This document shows, one piece after another, positions 1 to 7,445 of a DNA stretch of 28,466 bases. Below the pieces are notes generated by a model. The model searched no databases. It was not told where the DNA came from and worked only from the letters and a program-made list of their open reading frames with translations. Origin of the DNA: a virus; IMG/VR virus record IMGVR_UViG_3300042519_001582, positions 1 through 28,466 of that record; one strand, written 5' to 3'. The position numbers and the translations under genes are program-made. Position 1 is the stretch's first letter. Each line of letters opens with the position of its first letter.

Positions 1-1
1 C

Positions 2-71
2 GCAACTAATTTCATGAGGCAATAACGCCACAGGAAACCAAGCAAACCCAACCCAACCCAACCCCACCACC
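2..71 (+). promoter_or_regulatory. Leader of the capsid gene, shared with the ParB-like gene leader
   Basis: A block of about 45 nt starting GCAACTAATTTC, then AGGCAATAACGC, then GAAACCAA.CAAAC is nearly repeated at 19675-19729 before the ParB-like gene. After it the capsid leader runs on in a C/A-rich pentamer repeat (CCCAA) to the ATG at 72. No Shine-Dalgarno sequence is visible. In both copies the block begins at what looks like the last codons and the TAA of an upstream gene. Its function (promoter, untranslated leader or translational enhancer) is unknown. Confidence 0.55.
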
Positions 72-929
72 ATGCCCAACACCATTGATTCCGCGCTCAT
101 CGCGAGCACGATCTCTGAGCAGGCGCAGACCGTGCTTGGCAACCGCCTCGCAGCTCTGAATCTGTTCTCCTCCGACTTCTCCGCAGAGGTCAAGAAGCCC
201 AAGGACACCATCCAGGTGCCCGTCGCCACGGCAACCTCCAGCACCCAGACCAACCCGACCAGCTTCAACAGCACGGGCGGCACGACTCTGGACAAGGCCA
301 CCGTCGCCCTCGACCACCTCTATCAGCCCTTCGGCCTCGATTACTCGGACATTCAGTCCGGCATCAAGCTTGAGAAGCTGGTGAAGATCAACCTCAACGC
401 CCTCGCCGACAAGATTTGGGCCGTTGTGACCACCCCGATCACCGTTGCCAACTACGGCTCGGCAGTCGTCGCTCCCGCCACTGCTTCCGCGAACTTCGCC
501 GCTGGCGATCTCGCCAAGCTCTGGGCCTCCGTTAGCAAGAGCAGCAGCAAGGGCCTCGTGCTCTCGCCGACCCTCTACAGCGGCATCATCCCGACCGCGA
601 CGACCTCGATCACGCTCGACAAGGGCGCGTATGGGTTCGACAACGGCGTGTTCTACGCGAATCAGTTCGCTGGACAGACCCGCCTCGCTGGATTCGCTTG
701 CAGCCCCGAGGCTCTGGCGATTGCCTCCGCCGCTCCTGCGCTCGATCACGTCCGTGACGAGTATCTGGTCAGCGACGTGGTGGTTCTCGAGCAGCTCGGC
801 ATGAGCATCTACTACAACGTGATGGCAGATCGCAGCACCCGCGCGATCGTCGCCTCCGCCGAGGTGATGTTCGGAGCCGCGAAGGCCGTCACTTCCGGAA
901 CGATGGGTCTCATCGTCGCCGCCGCCTAA
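72..929 (+). CDS. Major capsid protein (probable)
   Basis: The 285-residue product is likely the major capsid protein that builds the icosahedral shell. Support is its position just upstream of neck and tail-completion genes, its length, its Ala/Ser/Thr-rich composition and its division into an N-terminal helical part (residues 1-40), a beta-rich middle and an Ala-rich C terminus (DRSTRAIVASAEVMFGAAKA). This resembles the P22-coat-like branch of the HK97 fold. No long N-terminal scaffolding (delta) domain is present, so a separate scaffold or none would be expected upstream, outside the window. A strong intrinsic terminator follows the gene and a distinctive leader precedes it, both in keeping with a separately controlled, highly expressed transcript. 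No catalytic motif is expected. The assignment rests mainly on context; a structure prediction would settle it. Confidence 0.75.
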   Translation: MPNTIDSALIASTISEQAQTVLGNRLAALNLFSSDFSAEVKKPKDTIQVPVATATSSTQTNPTSFNSTGGTTLDKATVALDHLYQPFGLDYSDIQSGIKLEKLVKINLNALADKIWAVVTTPITVANYGSAVVAPATASANFAAGDLAKLWASVSKSSSKGLVLSPTLYSGIIPTATTSITLDKGAYGFDNGVFYANQFAGQTRLAGFACSPEALAIASAAPALDHVRDEYLVSDVVVLEQLGMSIYYNVMADRSTRAIVASAEVMFGAAKAVTSGTMGLIVAAA

Positions 930-953
930 GTCCTCCCACTAGGCAAACCAAGC

Positions 954-994
954 AAGGCCGTCCCTCGTGCGTGGGGGACGGCCTTCTGCTTTTT
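954..994 (+). terminator. Intrinsic terminator after the capsid gene
   Basis: A perfect 11-bp stem, AAGGCCGTCCC (954-964) with GGGACGGCCTT (975-985), encloses a 10-nt loop and is followed by CTGC and five T residues (990-994). It sits 25 nt after the capsid stop codon and would end or attenuate the capsid transcript. Confidence 0.9.
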
Positions 995-1011
995 GTGGAG
1001 AAAGGTGGATA

Positions 1012-1035
1012 GACTGAAGACTGAAGGCTGAAGGC
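1012..1035 (+). repeat. Degenerate heptamer repeat (GGCTGAA family)
   Basis: Three consecutive units, GACTGAA, GACTGAA and GGCTGAA, plus a partial fourth unit. It lies immediately before the TTTTGACA motif of the next gene. The same family recurs at 7844, 10827, 23197 and 24140, and in the opposite orientation at 7915, 8335, 11744, 15276 and 15505. Confidence 0.9.
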
Positions 1036-1039
1036 AGTT

Positions 1040-1058
1040 TTGACACCTACGATCTGGT
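1040..1058 (+). promoter_or_regulatory. TTGACA-N13 start motif
   Basis: TTGACA at 1040-1045 is followed by exactly 13 nt and then the GTG start at 1059. The spacer can form a short hairpin, ACACC with GGTGT and an 8-nt loop. The hexamer looks like a -35 box, but a -10 box at normal spacing would fall inside the gene and none is visible, so a plain promoter is unlikely. Confidence 0.55.
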
Positions 1059-1385
1059 GTGAAGCGCAGCACCATCCTCCGGGCATCCCGCAAGCGCATC
1101 GGCTACGTCTCCGACGCGACAGGCACACGGATCTCCATTGCCGGGGGCAAGCCCTTCTTTGCCTCGGTCTCCTTCCCCTCGATCTCCGACAGCTTGGAAA
1201 CTGGCGGGTTCAACATCGCCACCTCCCTGACCGCAGTCTGGCCTATTGGCCGCGCTGCGAAGCCCGTCAAGGGGGCCGTCCTGAAGCTCGTGGATGAGAA
1301 CGTCACATTCAGGATCGAGCACTCCGTCAGCAACATCGGCGACCCGGTGAATCCGTCGATCACCGTCCAGGCACTCCGCGACTAA
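1059..1385 (+). CDS. Putative neck / head-tail connector protein
   Basis: A 108-residue protein with a basic N terminus and several short beta-strand-like stretches (ISIAGGKPFFASVSF, LTAVWPIG, VTFRIEHSV). Its place between the capsid gene and a tail-completion-like gene suggests a head-completion or stopper role at the neck. The start is GTG, chosen because the TTGACA-N13 motif ends exactly there and no earlier in-frame ATG is available. It is followed after 4 nt by the next gene, so the two are probably co-translated. I recognise no family motif; the function comes from position only. Confidence 0.55.
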   Translation: MKRSTILRASRKRIGYVSDATGTRISIAGGKPFFASVSFPSISDSLETGGFNIATSLTAVWPIGRAAKPVKGAVLKLVDENVTFRIEHSVSNIGDPVNPSITVQALRD

Positions 1386-1389
1386 TCCC

Positions 1390-1791
1390 ATGAATCCCCT
1401 AGCCATCGAAGCCGCTTTCAAGTCGGCCCTCGCCGTCTCCTTCCCGACGGCAGTGATCCACACGGGCACAAGCTACGAAGAGATCCCCCCGGAGACCACG
1501 ACACTGGTTATCTCGGTCGAGAATCTGAACACCGTTGGCCTCGGACTCTACACCGCGACGGCCATGATCCGTCTGATGTCCCCGGCATTGCTTGGTGCTG
1601 AATCCTACGACGACTTTTCAGACGCACTCGATGATCTGAAGAACGTCACCACGCAAGCGTCACTCCTGACCAAGTGGCCGACTAACGACGCCCCGAATCT
1701 CTGCGGTGCGTGGCTTTCCAGCATTTCGACCAGCAACAGCGGCAACGCATGGCAGGCCGATCTCACCATGACCCTCGGCGTCATGGACTGA
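1390..1791 (+). CDS. Putative tail completion / tail terminator protein
   Basis: A 133-residue acidic protein with an N-terminal helix (PLAIEAAFKSALAVSFP), then alternating strands and a central helix rich in Asp (YDDFSDALDDLKNV). Size, secondary-structure pattern and position immediately before the tail-tube gene match the tail-terminator / minor tail proteins (gpU-like, HK97 gp10-neighbour type) that cap the head-proximal end of the tube. There is no clear Shine-Dalgarno sequence; the ATG lies 4 nt after the upstream stop. The family assignment is by context. Confidence 0.55.
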   Translation: MNPLAIEAAFKSALAVSFPTAVIHTGTSYEEIPPETTTLVISVENLNTVGLGLYTATAMIRLMSPALLGAESYDDFSDALDDLKNVTTQASLLTKWPTNDAPNLCGAWLSSISTSNSGNAWQADLTMTLGVMD

Positions 1792-1800
1792 ACAACCCAT

Positions 1801-1839
1801 TTGACATCACCCAACTCTTAACTCCCAACCCACCTATTC
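1801..1839 (+). promoter_or_regulatory. TTGACA plus AACTCCC-type leader of the tail-tube gene
   Basis: TTGACA at 1801-1806 is followed by a C-rich stretch with AACTCTT, AACTCCC and AACCCACC units running to the ATG at 1840. The spacing is 33 nt rather than the 13 nt seen elsewhere. No Shine-Dalgarno sequence is seen. Confidence 0.4.
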
Positions 1840-2214
1840 ATGGCAACACTCCTCGGCACTTCTACTGGCACAACCTTCGGCTGCACCGCCGAAACCGGCA
1901 TCCTCATCAATTCCTTCAGCATCAACGCGACCAGCGACAAGGCTGAAGTCCGCGACCAAGACGGCGACGTGGTTCTCGTCAGCTACTACAACGAACGCGC
2001 CGAGGTCTCGGTCGCTGGCACCGTTGCCGGGACGACAGGCGTGACCGCCGCAGTCGTTGGCGCGGCCCTGACCCTTGCGAACATCGAGAGCGTCGGCGGC
2101 GTTAGCACCGGAGTGGTCGCAGTCAACAGCGTCTCGGTCTCCAAGAAGCCCGATGGCTTCAAGGACATCAACATCAGCGCGACCCGTTACAAGAACATCA
2201 CCGCCGGGGCCTAA
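1840..2214 (+). CDS. Major tail tube protein (probable)
   Basis: This 124-residue Gly/Ala/Val/Ser-rich protein is predicted to be almost all beta-strand, ending in DGFKDINISATRYKNITAGA. That fits a tail-tube protein whose hexameric rings stack to form the tail lumen. Size and composition fit small siphophage tube proteins, and it lies between the tail-completion gene and the assembly chaperones, the normal position. No immunoglobulin-like C-terminal extension is present. A GC-rich hairpin follows the gene. Confidence 0.65.
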   Translation: MATLLGTSTGTTFGCTAETGILINSFSINATSDKAEVRDQDGDVVLVSYYNERAEVSVAGTVAGTTGVTAAVVGAALTLANIESVGGVSTGVVAVNSVSVSKKPDGFKDINISATRYKNITAGA

Positions 2215-2234
2215 TCTCCTCCACCCACAGCCTC

Positions 2235-2257
2235 GCCCCCCGGCTAAGTAGGGGGGC
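2235..2257 (+). other. GC hairpin after the tail-tube gene
   Basis: GCCCCCC (2235-2241) pairs with GGGGGGC (2251-2257) around a 9-nt loop. There is no T-tract after it, so it is more likely an mRNA-stabilising or attenuating hairpin than a full terminator. Confidence 0.55.
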
Positions 2258-2269
2258 ACCCTTAATAAC

Positions 2270-2686
2270 ATGAATACACCCGAAGACTCCAATCAAGGCA
2301 GTTGGTTCTCCACGACTGACCTGAAGCTCGCCGTTTCTCTTCATGCGGCAGGCTTCCCGTTCAAGCAGGACGGGGAATGCACTCGGATCGTCCGAGATGG
2401 CGGCGAGAGCTTCACCTGGCACTTTGAGCCTGTGAATCGCGATGGTGGCAAGATCGCCGACTTCATGCGCGCATGGGAGAATCCCGAGGCCGAGGGCATC
2501 GAGCGACCTGATCCGATGATCTGCTTCCTGCTGGCAAGGGAGGCCATGTTCACCCGGACGCACGTCATCTCTGAGTCGCACAAGGTTCCCCAGCACATGC
2601 TCCTTCAGCGCGGCGACAAGCGGTTGCTTGTGACCCCTCGCCTCGGTCGCACCGAGCGCGAATGTCTCGCCAAGATGGCATCGTAG
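2270..2686 (+). CDS. Hypothetical protein, DUF5659-like N terminus
   Basis: A 138-residue protein. Residues about 11-60 (WFSTTDLKLAVSLHAAGFPF, then a strand and TWHFEPVNR) recall the small DUF5659-type domain found in phage and plasmid proteins: a short strand, a helix ending in a glycine, and a Phe-containing strand. The rest is helical and charged. It lies inside the tail operon between tail tube and chaperone genes and may be an accessory morphogenesis protein, but no function can be assigned. The start ATG follows TTAATAAC, with no Shine-Dalgarno sequence. Confidence 0.6.
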   Translation: MNTPEDSNQGSWFSTTDLKLAVSLHAAGFPFKQDGECTRIVRDGGESFTWHFEPVNRDGGKIADFMRAWENPEAEGIERPDPMICFLLAREAMFTRTHVISESHKVPQHMLLQRGDKRLLVTPRLGRTERECLAKMAS

Positions 2687-2690
2687 GGGA

Positions 2691-2718
2691 AATGAAGAAT
2701 GAAAAATGAAAAATGAAA
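2691..2718 (+). repeat. AAATGAA heptamer repeat
   Basis: Four units of the type AAATGAA / GAATGAA in tandem. Each unit carries an ATG overlapping a TGA, and the 7-nt period rotates them through all three reading frames. A related array occurs at 14165-14195. Confidence 0.85.
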
Positions 2719-2831
2719 AAACGGAATTCAACCCATGGAAATGGCTGTTTCTAGGGATGTGTTTCAATCTCCTTTTCGGGAAGTGCATTTGGGGTCTCAT
2801 CTGCTTGGGTCTTCATCTTCCCCTTCCTTGA
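2706..2831 (+). CDS. Possible small membrane protein starting in a repeat
   Basis: An ATG inside the AAATGAA array opens a 41-residue frame. It has a charged N terminus (MKNEKTEFNP) and then an almost continuous aromatic/aliphatic stretch (WKWLFLGMCFNLLFGKCIWG, LICLGLHL) that would span a membrane. An in-frame TGA lies directly upstream at 2700, so the start must be in the repeat. The composition is convincing for a membrane segment, but no homology can be claimed and the frame may be chance. The remainder of the gap to 2914 holds only repeats. Confidence 0.35.
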   Translation: MKNEKTEFNPWKWLFLGMCFNLLFGKCIWGLICLGLHLPLP

Positions 2832-2872
2832 TTTCCTGAGTTCCTGATCATCCCCCATTCAGCCTTTCGGTT

Positions 2873-2914
2873 CCCAATCCCTAACTCCCAACTCCAAACT
2901 CCCAACTACCAACC
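2873..2914 (+). repeat. CCCAACT heptamer leader abutting the chaperone start
   Basis: Six consecutive 7-nt units (CCCAATC, CCTAACT, CCCAACT, CCAAACT, CCCAACT, ACCAACC) end exactly at the ATG at 2915. There is no Shine-Dalgarno sequence. A separate degenerate TTCCTGA-type stretch lies just upstream (about 2826-2849). Confidence 0.85.
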
Positions 2915-3361
2915 ATGGACAATGACCTGACCCCTGACCTGAACGAGATCGACACCACCGAGCGCAATCGAGACCTCGACCGCGACATCCTGCGCCCCGG
3001 CATCGATATCGCCGGGCTGAAGCTTCGCCACTTCTCGGCAGGCGACCTTGCCGTCCTCATGGATGCCGGGGTCGGCCTTGTCTTTGGACGCACCGACTCC
3101 ATTGCCATGGATGTCGGCTCGATCCTCTTTGCGCAGTCTACCCCGAGGGAGGAAGTCCGCCGCCTGAGTGCCGACAAGGATGCGTTCCGCGCTAGGGTCT
3201 TTGAATTCTTGGACGAATACGAGCCGGGAGTCTTCACCGAGGCCACTCCCCGGATCATGGAGCTGGTGGAGCACATGGGCAAGGGTCGCGCCGCGCAGAA
3301 GGGAACTGCTGGGACATCGGGTGCGGCGGGGTCAAAAAAAAATGGTCGCCGAGTTGGCTGA
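2915..3361 (+). CDS. Tail assembly chaperone (G-like, zero-frame product)
   Basis: The 148-residue product fits the shorter of the two tail assembly chaperones that coat the tape measure protein before tube polymerisation. It has a predicted compact helical body (GLKLRHFSAGDLAVLMDAGV ... FEFLDEYEPGVFTEATPRIM) and a Gly/Ala/Lys-rich tail that ends soon after a run of nine A residues. Its place between the tail tube and the tape measure, and the in-frame -1 extension described in the next entry, are the classic arrangement for lambda G/GT-type genes. The start is directly after six heptamer units. Confidence 0.75.
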   Translation: MDNDLTPDLNEIDTTERNRDLDRDILRPGIDIAGLKLRHFSAGDLAVLMDAGVGLVFGRTDSIAMDVGSILFAQSTPREEVRRLSADKDAFRARVFEFLDEYEPGVFTEATPRIMELVEHMGKGRAAQKGTAGTSGAAGSKKNGRRVG

Positions 3362-3555
3362 TCGGATACGTCGGGACGCTGGCCGCGCGCACCTCATGGT
3401 CGCATGACTTCATCCTGTGGGAACTTCCCTTCAGCGAGGGGCTGCGCCTGATCGACTACTACGCATGGATCGGTAGCCAGCCTAGGGATGGCATCGACTT
3501 CCGCTGGGCAGACGACGTGTGGGATGTGGCTAGTGAATTGACAGGCGGCGAATAA
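3334..3555 (+). CDS. -1 frameshift extension of the tail chaperone (GT-like)
   Basis: Nine A residues (3334-3342) form a slippery A-AAA-AAA site near the end of the zero frame. A -1 slip continues through about 70 sense codons (TGG TCG CCG AGT ...) to TAA at 3553-3555, giving a fusion of about 213 residues from 2915. The extension has no start codon of its own, is rich in Trp, Asp and aromatic residues (GLRLIDYYAWIG, DFRWADDVWDVASELTGGE) and ends 3 nt before the next gene. In siphophages the fusion (G-T) bridges the tape measure and the tube protein. Slippage by RNA polymerase on the A9 run could make the same product. Confidence 0.8.
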   Translation, partial: KKKWSPSWLIGYVGTLAARTSWSHDFILWELPFSEGLRLIDYYAWIGSQPRDGIDFRWADDVWDVASELTGGE

Positions 3556-3558
3556 GGT

Positions 3559-4398
3559 ATGGCCACGCCGAAAGTCGAGATTGATAACAGGAGGCTTCTT
3601 GAACGCATGAGGCGATATCAGGATGTCACTGGCCGGGAAATAGGATCGACCATGCGGAGAGGGGCGCGGCTACTGGCCGTCAATCTTGCTTTCTCCACGC
3701 CACCTTACGGAAGGGACATTGCCGCAAGGAAGCTCGGAGAGAAGGCCGTGCAGAATGACATCCTTAGGGTTATGCGCCCGATGGAGCGGATCAATCTCCC
3801 GTTCAGCACAAACGTCGAGCCTTTTAAGAAAACAGTCGAACGATTGGTCACCAACAACAGGGCATTAAGAAGGTCTCTTCTGAAAGCGATAAGCGACTTT
3901 GACATCGCTAGATTTGCCTCACTCCTACGGCATGTGAATGGTTTTTCAAGCCTCAATGTGATCCCTGAAGCATCTCCTGATCTCCACCGCCGAACTCGGA
4001 ATAATGCAGGACGGGTGAGCAGAGGATGGAGAGGCCGCGACATTGTTTTTAGTTCAGGAAGCCTTCAGGAATACATCAGAAGAAAACAACAGATGGTTGG
4101 CTTCACAAAGGCGGCATGGGCCGCCTGCGCGATCTCCGTGAGAGCTAATGTTGTGGACGCACTTTCCGGCATCCCGACATGGGTGAGGAGGCATGCATCG
4201 AATGTCCCTCATAACGTCATGGATGCCAGTGATGCTTTCGCTCCCAAGATCACGCTTACCAACAGGCTTCCTTGGGCGCATACAGCCCTTCGTCCGACCG
4301 ATCACAGGGAGGCCATCCGCCTAAGCCGCGAGAAGTTCTTCAACTCCATGGGAACGGAGATTCGAGCCGCACTTAGACGGGCAGCGTCATCTTCCTAG
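3559..4398 (+). CDS. Minor tail / morphogenesis protein
   Basis: A 279-residue, strongly basic protein that lies between the chaperones and the tape measure gene. The N-terminal part (EIDNRRLLERMRRYQDVTGREIGSTMRRGARLLA) resembles the helical start of HK97 gp10-like morphogenesis proteins, but the length is about twice theirs. Codon use is clearly less GC-biased than in the upstream genes, suggesting a separate origin. The ATG follows the frameshift product stop by 3 nt, with AAGG as a weak ribosome site. The exact role is unknown. Confidence 0.55.
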   Translation: MATPKVEIDNRRLLERMRRYQDVTGREIGSTMRRGARLLAVNLAFSTPPYGRDIAARKLGEKAVQNDILRVMRPMERINLPFSTNVEPFKKTVERLVTNNRALRRSLLKAISDFDIARFASLLRHVNGFSSLNVIPEASPDLHRRTRNNAGRVSRGWRGRDIVFSSGSLQEYIRRKQQMVGFTKAAWAACAISVRANVVDALSGIPTWVRRHASNVPHNVMDASDAFAPKITLTNRLPWAHTALRPTDHREAIRLSREKFFNSMGTEIRAALRRAASSS

Positions 4399-4408
4399 TG
4401 TTTCCTTT

Positions 4409-4435
4409 TTGACTCCGCGCCTTCTTGAATATGCA
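4409..4435 (+). promoter_or_regulatory. Possible weak promoter before the tape measure gene
   Basis: TTGACT (4409-4414) and TATGCA (4430-4435) are separated by 15 nt in the 64-nt gap before the tape measure gene. Spacing is short and the -10 match poor, so this is only a candidate. Confidence 0.2.
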
Positions 4436-4462
4436 TAGCCTTCAACCCAAAAGACTAACCGC

Positions 4463-6139
4463 ATGAGCAGCGACGTTTCAGTCAGTTTAGGCGTTACGGG
4501 CCGGGAGGTCGTCCTTGGGGCGTTCTCAGAGGTGGGTGCTGCGGGGCAGAATATGGCAGGCATCTTTAGTGGAATCGCGGGGCGGCTGGCTGGTCTGGCT
4601 GCTGGTTACCTTTCTGTTTCAGGTGCTGTGCATGCATTTAACTCCGTCATGGATCGGGGGGGACAACTTGCCGACTTTTCAGAGCAGACAGGCATTGCCG
4701 TAGAACGTTTAGTGGTGCTTGAACGCGCTTTTGAAAACAACGGAATGCATGCAGGGGATCTTGGACAGATCATTAACCGCATGCAGAGGTTTATCACGTC
4801 TGTTGGGGATGAGGGTTCGGTGGCAGCAACCAAGCTGGCCGCGATTGGAATCAAGGTAACCGAACTCCGCAACATGACTCCTGACGAGCAATTCAGGACA
4901 ATAGCACAAGCAATCGCTGGCATTCAAGACCCTGGTGAACGCGCGGCCACGGCCATGGAGATTTTCGGTCGAAGTGGTGGGCGGTTGATGGCATTTTTTA
5001 ATGATTTCGACGGAAGCGTCTCCCAAGCCAATCAAGAAGTTGGGAGCTTTGCATCTGTTATGAATGACAACGCATCTTCTTTTGACTCCATCGGAGACGG
5101 AATTGCCGCCATTATCGGGAAGATAACGGAGTTCACTGCGGGGATTCTATCTGCTGCGGTGCCTGCGATCCGGACGCTTGTCGATAGCCTAAGAACCGTA
5201 GACGCAACGGAATTCGGAATGCAGTTTTCATCCGGTCTTGCGGAAGGGATCAATGTGGCTCTTTCCGTCTTCAGAAATCCCGGCAACCTGTTTTTGTTAT
5301 TTGGGGATTCCTTGGTTGTGGTGCTTCAGACGGCAGTCAATACACTGCTTGATTCGATGGCTTATGTCTTTCGATGGATTTCGAATTACGCATCAGAATT
5401 AATCCCAGGATATGGTGACCTTTTGAGTGCAACATTCACGGCTGCATTGCATGGAGTCCTCAGCTTCTTTAGAGGGCAAATGGGTCAGTCTTTCACCGAT
5501 CTTGGCGCCCTGATTCCCGGAACTCTTGGGCAAGCATTGACCGATGCGGGTCAAGCACTCATTTCCTCTTCGCAACAGTCTTCTGATATTGCCAACCAAG
5601 CACTTGCCGGGGCATGGGATAGAATCGCAGGAGCGGCGGCACGGGCGACCGAGCAGACCTCATACCAAAGACTGGATTGGCTGAATGTTGCAGCATCGTC
5701 AGAAAGACTCAGAGAGCATCTTCAGATCGCCTCTGAGTCAGGGGAGTCAATCCTGAATGACATGCGTGGTAGCAGAGAACATGCGTCAGATATTGCGGGG
5801 ATCTTGGAGGATCTTTCGGTGCCAGCCCCCGAATGGTGGGAGCAGGGGCCTCCTACGGATCTCTTTTCAGACATGATGGCCCCCGATTGGTGGAATCAAA
5901 ATCAACTTACCAATCAGGGCGGCGCGGCTCCATGGGATATTCCCGGCATATCTGGCGGCGGTGGCGGAGTCGGCCCCTCGGGAGGATCTGGGGGCGGCTC
6001 TGGCGGCGGTTCCGGTGGTGGATCTGGCAGTGGCGGCGGCGGTGCTGGCGGCTCAGAAATCTCAGCAACCCTCAGAGACATTTTAGAATGTCTGAGACGA
6101 GACATCGCCCCGGCGCTGCCGATTCAGGTGATGAGCTAA
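4463..6139 (+). CDS. Tail tape measure protein
   Basis: The longest gene of the tail cluster (558 residues). The N-terminal third is helical (GQLADFSEQTGIAVERLVVLERAF ... PDEQFRTIAQAIAGIQDPGERAATAMEIFG), matching the conserved start of many tape measure proteins. A central hydrophobic zone (about residues 225-350) with several potential membrane helices follows, then a Trp-rich segment, and a Gly/Ser linker (about 500-530) ahead of a short amphipathic end. Such proteins set tail length and help DNA entry; at roughly 0.15 nm per residue a tail near 85 nm would be expected. It follows the chaperone pair as usual. Base composition is AT-richer than in flanking genes. Confidence 0.85.
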   Translation: MSSDVSVSLGVTGREVVLGAFSEVGAAGQNMAGIFSGIAGRLAGLAAGYLSVSGAVHAFNSVMDRGGQLADFSEQTGIAVERLVVLERAFENNGMHAGDLGQIINRMQRFITSVGDEGSVAATKLAAIGIKVTELRNMTPDEQFRTIAQAIAGIQDPGERAATAMEIFGRSGGRLMAFFNDFDGSVSQANQEVGSFASVMNDNASSFDSIGDGIAAIIGKITEFTAGILSAAVPAIRTLVDSLRTVDATEFGMQFSSGLAEGINVALSVFRNPGNLFLLFGDSLVVVLQTAVNTLLDSMAYVFRWISNYASELIPGYGDLLSATFTAALHGVLSFFRGQMGQSFTDLGALIPGTLGQALTDAGQALISSSQQSSDIANQALAGAWDRIAGAAARATEQTSYQRLDWLNVAASSERLREHLQIASESGESILNDMRGSREHASDIAGILEDLSVPAPEWWEQGPPTDLFSDMMAPDWWNQNQLTNQGGAAPWDIPGISGGGGGVGPSGGSGGGSGGGSGGGSGSGGGGAGGSEISATLRDILECLRRDIAPALPIQVMS

Positions 6140-6153
6140 CTAAAGAAAACACT

Positions 6154-6741
6154 ATGGCAACCTTTCACGGCCCCACGACCGAACTGATCCTCCTCTCCGA
6201 GGATTCACTCAGCATCCAACCCTCGAGGCTGGCCATCCTTCAGCGCACCTACGCCTGCGCCGCTGGGTATGTCTCTACGGCTCGAGGTGTGCTAGTCCCC
6301 GGCCATGTGCCTAGCGGCTATGCGAACATGAGCCTCTTTTCCAAGCCGACCGAGAGTTCCATGGACGGCGGCATCATCACGTTCTCCTGCAACTACTACG
6401 GGGTGATGGCAACAGGCGACTATAACACGCCGCAGATCACTCGCGGCAGCGAGGTCAGATCATTCACCATTACCGGCACTCCGGCCATCTCGGGAAAATA
6501 CATCGCGCCGACCTACAGCCAGCGATTCGTGCGCTCCTCGGCTACTGCGCTCACGCTTTCCATCCCCTCGCTTTCCACGGTCAAGCCCTCCGGGTTGATC
6601 CTCTTCAACGTCACAGGAGGCACGGCCACCGAGTCGAGCCTCGGGACGATCAGTGTGACCGTCCAGAACGTCTCTGAAGTGGACTACGGATCGGTGACCG
6701 AGGTCACCGCCACCTTCTCGATCTCCACGATCTACGGCTAG
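6154..6741 (+). CDS. Distal tail protein, unknown
   Basis: A 195-residue Ser/Thr/Gly-rich, beta-rich protein starting MATFHGPTTELILLSEDSLS. The frame is open much further upstream, but that part overlaps the tape measure gene; ATG 6154, 14 nt after the tape measure stop, is the sensible start. Its position straight after the tape measure suggests a distal tail or tail-tip component, and the final segment (SVTVQNVSEVDYGSVTEVTA) is typical of beta-sandwich structural proteins. I do not recognise a family. Confidence 0.6.
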   Translation: MATFHGPTTELILLSEDSLSIQPSRLAILQRTYACAAGYVSTARGVLVPGHVPSGYANMSLFSKPTESSMDGGIITFSCNYYGVMATGDYNTPQITRGSEVRSFTITGTPAISGKYIAPTYSQRFVRSSATALTLSIPSLSTVKPSGLILFNVTGGTATESSLGTISVTVQNVSEVDYGSVTEVTATFSISTIYG

Positions 6742-6751
6742 TCCCGAGGCC

Positions 6752-7057
6752 ATGCCCAACCCCTCGCTAATCAAGTTCCGCGACTACCTGACGGCCCGAC
6801 CGCCTAGAGGAAGCTCCTCGCCTCCCAGGACAATCAAGGCCGACGACCTCGACGGGAACTTCAAGAGATGCACTGTCAATAAGTCTCAGATTGGCGCGGC
6901 ATTCTCTACTGGGGCAGTCTATGACGTGCTCTACACCGCCGAAGGGACCGAGTTGATTTTCGCCCCTAATGGAAGGTATGCCTACTGGAGGGAAATCGAC
7001 ATCTGCGTTGATGGCGTGGCTAAGAAGATGATGGTGCTGGGTACGGAGCCTTACTGA
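6752..7057 (+). CDS. Hypothetical tail-region protein
   Basis: A 101-residue protein, start MPNPSLIKFRDYLTARPPRG, 10 nt after the previous stop and 7 nt before the next gene. The Pro/Ser/Arg-rich N terminus is followed by a compact mixed domain (AVYDVLYTAEGTELIFAPNG ... REIDICVDGVAKKMMVLG). No known motif is visible. It probably belongs to the tail-tip set because of tight packing in the operon. Confidence 0.55.
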   Translation: MPNPSLIKFRDYLTARPPRGSSSPPRTIKADDLDGNFKRCTVNKSQIGAAFSTGAVYDVLYTAEGTELIFAPNGRYAYWREIDICVDGVAKKMMVLGTEPY

Positions 7058-7064
7058 CCGAGCC

Positions 7065-7445
7065 GTGGCGACTTTTATCAAGTCAACCTGTAGCGATTGC
7101 ACCGATTCGGTGTGTCCGCCCTCGACTCGTTTTGCTGTCTATAAGGTTGGAGGACTTGGCTTTGGGTCTCTAGGAACTACGTGCATAGGCTGTGATCCTG
7201 TGTTTATCGGATACCTCACTGCACCAACGGGAGCAGGGTCTTCGCTTACTGTGACTTGTGGGCCAGTAAATACATATAACAGCGTGGAGGTGGCTGGAGT
7301 AAATTCAAGCGGAGTTGTCGTTTCGTATAAAAACGCACGTTCTCATACCATTGATATAAGCTACGCAGATTGCGTTAATGGGGTTTTCTCCACAGTATTT
7401 GTTGGTTGTCCATATTACAGTTATACCTATCCATCCTTTGCGTGA
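7065..7445 (+). CDS. Cysteine-rich tail-region protein
   Basis: A 126-residue protein from a GTG start (7065) with many cysteines (STCSDCTDSVCPP, TTCIGCDPVF, VTCGPV, DCVNG, GCPYY) in a Ser/Gly/Tyr/Val-rich background. The paired cysteines could bind zinc or form disulphides in an extracellular tip protein. The DNA is markedly AT-richer than the surrounding genes, hinting at recent acquisition. Its stop overlaps the next start (7445), so translation is coupled to a second cysteine-rich protein. Confidence 0.5.
   Translation: MATFIKSTCSDCTDSVCPPSTRFAVYKVGGLGFGSLGTTCIGCDPVFIGYLTAPTGAGSSLTVTCGPVNTYNSVEVAGVNSSGVVVSYKNARSHTIDISYADCVNGVFSTVFVGCPYYSYTYPSFA

Noticed and set aside
1040-1068. TTGACA motifs as sigma-70 -35 boxes
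   Set aside because: With 16-18 nt spacing the -10 position would lie within the coding region, and none of the five cases has a TATAAT-like sequence there.
3538-3558. TTGACA 15 nt before the gene at 3559
   Set aside because: It is part of the frameshift product's coding sequence and the spacing is 15, not 13; probably chance.
5833-6153. Extended start of the gene after the tape measure
   Set aside because: The open frame upstream of ATG 6154 overlaps the tape measure end and is rich in Arg/Trp/Gly from its Gly/Ser codons.
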